Source of the DNA: Thermogladius sp.
GTDB lineage: Archaea > Thermoproteota > Thermoprotei_A > Sulfolobales > Desulfurococcaceae
DNA length: 7,639 nt
Assembly (NCBI GenBank): GCA_009904025.1
Contig: WYEE01000026.1
Span: forward strand, 1-7,639
Direction: 5' to 3'
Part shown: positions 5,441 through 7,639 of the stretch, piece by piece
Layout of the letters: each line of letters opens with the position of its first letter
Position numbering within the stretch: position 1 is the first letter of the stretch
The notes under the pieces: model-generated
Told to the model about the DNA's origin: nothing
The model's database searches: none
The model's input: the letters and a program-made list of their open reading frames with translations, nothing else
Program-made: the position numbers and the translations under genes

Positions 5441-6403
5441 ATGAGAAGCCCTGACAAAGCGTATTTTTTGAAGATACTCCTCCTAGACGTACTCTTATTG
5501 GTGACATCTTTAACTATAGTTTACGCGGTCGACTTTCACAATGTGAACATCAGTATTATAGCCGAGTACAGATTTTACAGGGACACCTATGCCTTCCTCG
5601 CTGGCTTGATACTAGGCTTCTCCGGGAGCGTCCTCCAGGCAAGTCTCAGGAACCCGCTTGTAGACCACTATGTTCTCGGGATAGGTTCTACATCGCTTTT
5701 CGCCGCATACCTTGCCATAGCACTCCTAGGCTCCGTCGACTTAGTGCTTATAGTGGTGAGCAGCCTCGCCGGGGGCTTGAGCGGGCTCGCCCTGTCTCTC
5801 AGCCTGGCGAACTACCTCGGGGGTAGTGAGGTAGCATATGTTCTAGCGGGAGTAGGAGTCGCTAGCTTGTTCTCGGGGCTCTCGTTCATCTTATCCTACT
5901 ATATCCTCCAGAAGCAACCTTACGCATGGGCTCTGCTATTAGGGTCGTTTGTAACCCCCTTGAAAGAGTATTTGCCCTACCTTGTCGCAGCGTCTTTTAT
6001 CAGCCTGATAGCATACCTACAACTCGCCAGGAAGCTCAACCTCCTTCTCCTAGGCGACATATACTCTAAGCAATTCGGGGTTGACCCCAAAACCACTCGG
6101 CTAGTGGCGAACCTGGTCGCAGGGGGCTTGTCGAGCATTGTAGTAGGCTTCTTCGGTACTATCGGCTTCCTGGGACTAGTAGCACCCAACCTTGTGAGGC
6201 TCTTATTCAAGACGAGCGATAACAGGGTGACAGTACTCAACTCCTCCATCCTCTCAGGCATCCTCCTCCTAACGACAGACCTTGCAACTAGAAAGGTGCT
6301 TGTCACGAAAGTAGGCGAAATCCCCGCGGGAGGTGTAGTCTCAGCCTTCGGCGGTGTCTTCTTCCTCCTAATCCTGCTACGTGAGGTGAAGAGTATAGGA
6401 TGA
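5441..6403 (+). CDS. ABC importer permease, BtuC/FecCD family
   Basis: This integral membrane subunit forms the channel, probably as a homodimer, that passes the ligand from the binding protein into the cytoplasm. The 320 residues are slightly short for the family (usually about 330-350), but the signatures are intact: SGSVLQASLRNPLVDHYVLG (61-80), a LNLLLLGDIYSKQFGVD segment (199-215), the ATPase-coupling region GTIGFLGLVAPNLVRLL (239-255), and C-terminal GEIPAGGVVSAFGG (292-305) before the last helix. The LRLPR-type sequence usually before the first signature is degenerate here (AEYRFYRDTY, 41-50), keeping only scattered Arg. The start is ATG 5441 with AAGGAG upstream, 5 bp after the binding-protein stop. 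The end overlaps the ATPase start by 4 bp (ATGA). Family is certain; the substrate is not. Confidence 0.94.
   Translation: MRSPDKAYFLKILLLDVLLLVTSLTIVYAVDFHNVNISIIAEYRFYRDTYAFLAGLILGFSGSVLQASLRNPLVDHYVLGIGSTSLFAAYLAIALLGSVDLVLIVVSSLAGGLSGLALSLSLANYLGGSEVAYVLAGVGVASLFSGLSFILSYYILQKQPYAWALLLGSFVTPLKEYLPYLVAASFISLIAYLQLARKLNLLLLGDIYSKQFGVDPKTTRLVANLVAGGLSSIVVGFFGTIGFLGLVAPNLVRLLFKTSDNRVTVLNSSILSGILLLTTDLATRKVLVTKVGEIPAGGVVSAFGGVFFLLILLREVKSIG
6383..6389 (+). promoter_or_regulatory. Ribosome binding site of the ATPase gene
   Basis: GAGGTGA, a very good complement of the archaeal anti-Shine-Dalgarno, lies 10 nt before ATG 6400 within the permease coding sequence. It supports the 4-bp overlapping ATGA start. 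Confidence 0.65.
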
Positions 6404-7170
6404 TTGTCGTGGAGATACGCGACTTAAACGTTGTTTACGGCCAGAACCCCGGGGTCACGGTCGAGAGGCTGATGTTGACGAGTGGCCGCGTGAACTGTGT
6501 CGTAGGTCCAAACGGGGCTGGTAAAAGCAGTCTACTCAAGGCGGTCGCAGGTTTACTCACCTACAGGGGTGAAATCTCGATCAAGATTAACGATGTTGAA
6601 GTGGAGAAAAACGAGCTACACAGGTACGTAAGCTACGTGTCTGATATTCAGCCAAGCTCGATCAAGGTTTCTGTTAGAGAGGCCCTCCTGTACGCTAGGT
6701 ACCCTTGCTCACCCGGTTTCTTCTACTCGGACAGGGATTTCAAGTACGTCGAGGAGACCAGTAGGCTCCTCGGCATAAGCCACCTCATGGAGAAGTCGCT
6801 GAGCGAATTGAGTAGCGGGGAGCTCCAGAGGGTTCTAATAGCAATTGGGATCGTCAAAAATCCCGCCCTCCTACTCCTCGACGAACCCGATATCCACCTA
6901 GATCTCTATAACAAGACACGCCTAATCAAAGTGATAAGGGGGCTTGCCGGCGAGAAATTAGTCGTTTTATCCACACACGACCCCTCGGTTGCCTCAACGC
7001 TTTGCGACAGGTTGATACTCTTGAATAATGGCACGGTGCAGGGGGACTTCGGGATCGAGGAGTTAAATCAGGCTTTAGGCTTATTCGAGGAGGTCTTTAA
7101 GACACGCCTAGCAGTAGTGGAGGTGGAGGGTAGGAGAATGCTTATACCGGTCTACTCGGTTTCTACTTGA
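6400..7170 (+). CDS. ABC importer ATPase, BtuD/FecE class
   Basis: This cytosolic nucleotide-binding subunit powers the importer by ATP hydrolysis. All motifs are present in its 256 residues: Walker A GPNGAGKSS (36-44, Lys 42), Q-loop Gln 84 in SDIQPSS, ABC signature LSSGELQR (137-144), Walker B ALLLLDEP (156-163, catalytic Glu 162), D-loop IHLD (165-168) and switch His 193 in STHD. The Q-loop to signature stretch is of ordinary length, and the C-terminal tail (about 220-256) resembles that of BtuD-type subunits and shows no extra domain. The start overlaps the permease stop by 4 bp with a strong ribosome site, so the binding protein, permease and ATPase form one operon. The gene ends in TGA and overlaps the convergent helix-turn-helix gene by 8 bp. 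No T-run terminator is seen. Activity is likely; the substrate is set by the partners and remains unknown. Confidence 0.95.
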   Translation: MIVVEIRDLNVVYGQNPGVTVERLMLTSGRVNCVVGPNGAGKSSLLKAVAGLLTYRGEISIKINDVEVEKNELHRYVSYVSDIQPSSIKVSVREALLYARYPCSPGFFYSDRDFKYVEETSRLLGISHLMEKSLSELSSGELQRVLIAIGIVKNPALLLLDEPDIHLDLYNKTRLIKVIRGLAGEKLVVLSTHDPSVASTLCDRLILLNNGTVQGDFGIEELNQALGLFEEVFKTRLAVVEVEGRRMLIPVYSVST

Positions 7171-7639
7171 TATGGTAGCAGACCTCTCTACACATCCGTG
7201 TTAAGCTTGATACAACAGCTACGTCATCTACAACTGGTTGATATCTAGACCAAACCACCACGATCGAGTTGACTCCAGCCCTAGGATCTAAGTTTTCGAT
7301 GAAGACCCTCGTTAAGTCTTCGGGTGCCAAGGGGAAGTCTAATCTATCTGACTTCACACCTATCAAATAGATTTTCCTAAAATCCTCCAAGGCGACCACC
7401 AGGGCGTCCCTGAAGTATATTATCCTATTGGCAAGGCAATCTATTAGCCGGGGGCTGAATCCACTGTATATGGAGGACTCGAAACCGTTTACGGATGCCC
7501 TCTCAACTCTTAGACTATTGAGGAAGCCCTCCAGGAGATCTAACTCTCCTCTACCAAGCTCCCTTAACTTTTCTAGGATGCCTCTAACCTGCCTCTCTGT
7601 TAAACCCAGCCTCCTTGAAATATGCATCCTGCCAACTCT
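7163..7639 (-). CDS. Helix-turn-helix protein, 5'-truncated by window edge (possible DUF4443-like regulator)
   Basis: The frame is open to the right edge, so the N-terminus is probably outside the window. ATG 7627 is an internal candidate giving 154 residues, but it would cut into the DNA-binding motif. The edge sequence reads RVGRMHISRRLGLTERQVRG followed by ILEKLRELG, a typical winged-helix pattern (helix, turn with LGLTERQV, recognition helix, then a Gly after the helix). The rest is an alpha/beta domain (NRIIYFRDALVVALED, KIYLIGVKSDRLDFPLAPED, VNSIVVVWSRY) that could be a ligand-sensing part. I recall similar architecture in archaeal DUF4443 proteins, but cannot confirm it here. It may regulate nearby genes or itself; its place next to the importer is suggestive only. 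It converges on the ATPase gene with 8 bp of overlap. Confidence 0.6.
   Translation of the reverse strand, partial: RVGRMHISRRLGLTERQVRGILEKLRELGRGELDLLEGFLNSLRVERASVNGFESSIYSGFSPRLIDCLANRIIYFRDALVVALEDFRKIYLIGVKSDRLDFPLAPEDLTRVFIENLDPRAGVNSIVVVWSRYQPVVDDVAVVSSLTRMCREVCYHIK

Noticed and set aside
5244..5507. Minus-strand frame of 87 codons rich in Cys, Ser and Gly
   Set aside because: Its Cys/Gly richness is produced by reading the Thr/Tyr repeat linker in antisense. It also crosses a gene junction explained by the importer genes.

Overview
The window looks like a hyperthermophilic crenarchaeal chromosome, probably Desulfurococcales-like. Both a diphthine synthase (dph5/dphB, elongation factor 2 diphthamide pathway) and an isopentenyl phosphate kinase (archaeal alternative mevalonate pathway) are present. 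Proteins are rich in Lys/Glu/Arg/Val/Ile, genes are packed with very short gaps, promoters are TATA-like, and the binding protein has a Thr-rich stalk with a C-terminal membrane anchor, which is common in Crenarchaeota. Genus assignment is inference.

Layout. Positions 3-482 (+) hold the C-terminal end of an unrecognised protein cut by the left edge. A small unrecognised protein (506-727, -) and an unrecognised 154-residue protein (746-1210, +) diverge from an 18-bp gap. The latter converges on isopentenyl phosphate kinase (1207-2007, -), and the two stop codons lie on the same CTAG. A divergent intergenic region (2008-2168) then leads to a polytopic GT-C-type glycosyltransferase (2169-3431, +), which is closely followed by dph5 (3435-4220, +). 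After a TATA-like promoter comes a three-gene ABC importer of the BtuFCD/FecBCD class: anchored binding protein (4290-5435), permease (5441-6403) and ATPase (6400-7170), tightly spaced and very likely one operon. The right edge holds a 5'-truncated helix-turn-helix protein on the minus strand (7163-7639), overlapping the ATPase tail to tail by 8 bp.

How they work together. The importer is the one clear multi-gene system: a surface-tethered binding protein feeding a permease driven by the ATPase. Its substrate (cobamide, heme or an iron chelate) cannot be told from sequence. IPK supplies isopentenyl diphosphate for lipids and for the polyprenol carriers used by GT-C enzymes, so an indirect link to the neighbouring glycosyltransferase is possible but unproven.

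The observation most worth checking is the 5' end of the glycosyltransferase. The open frame continues upstream of the only standard start codon (TTG 2169) and completes a first membrane helix, but contains no standard start. An ATG at 2095 in another frame would join it by a -1 shift at an A6 run (2125-2130). I saw no CRISPR array, tRNA, rRNA, insertion sequence or obviously new multi-gene system. No gene-free stretch exceeds 300 bases.
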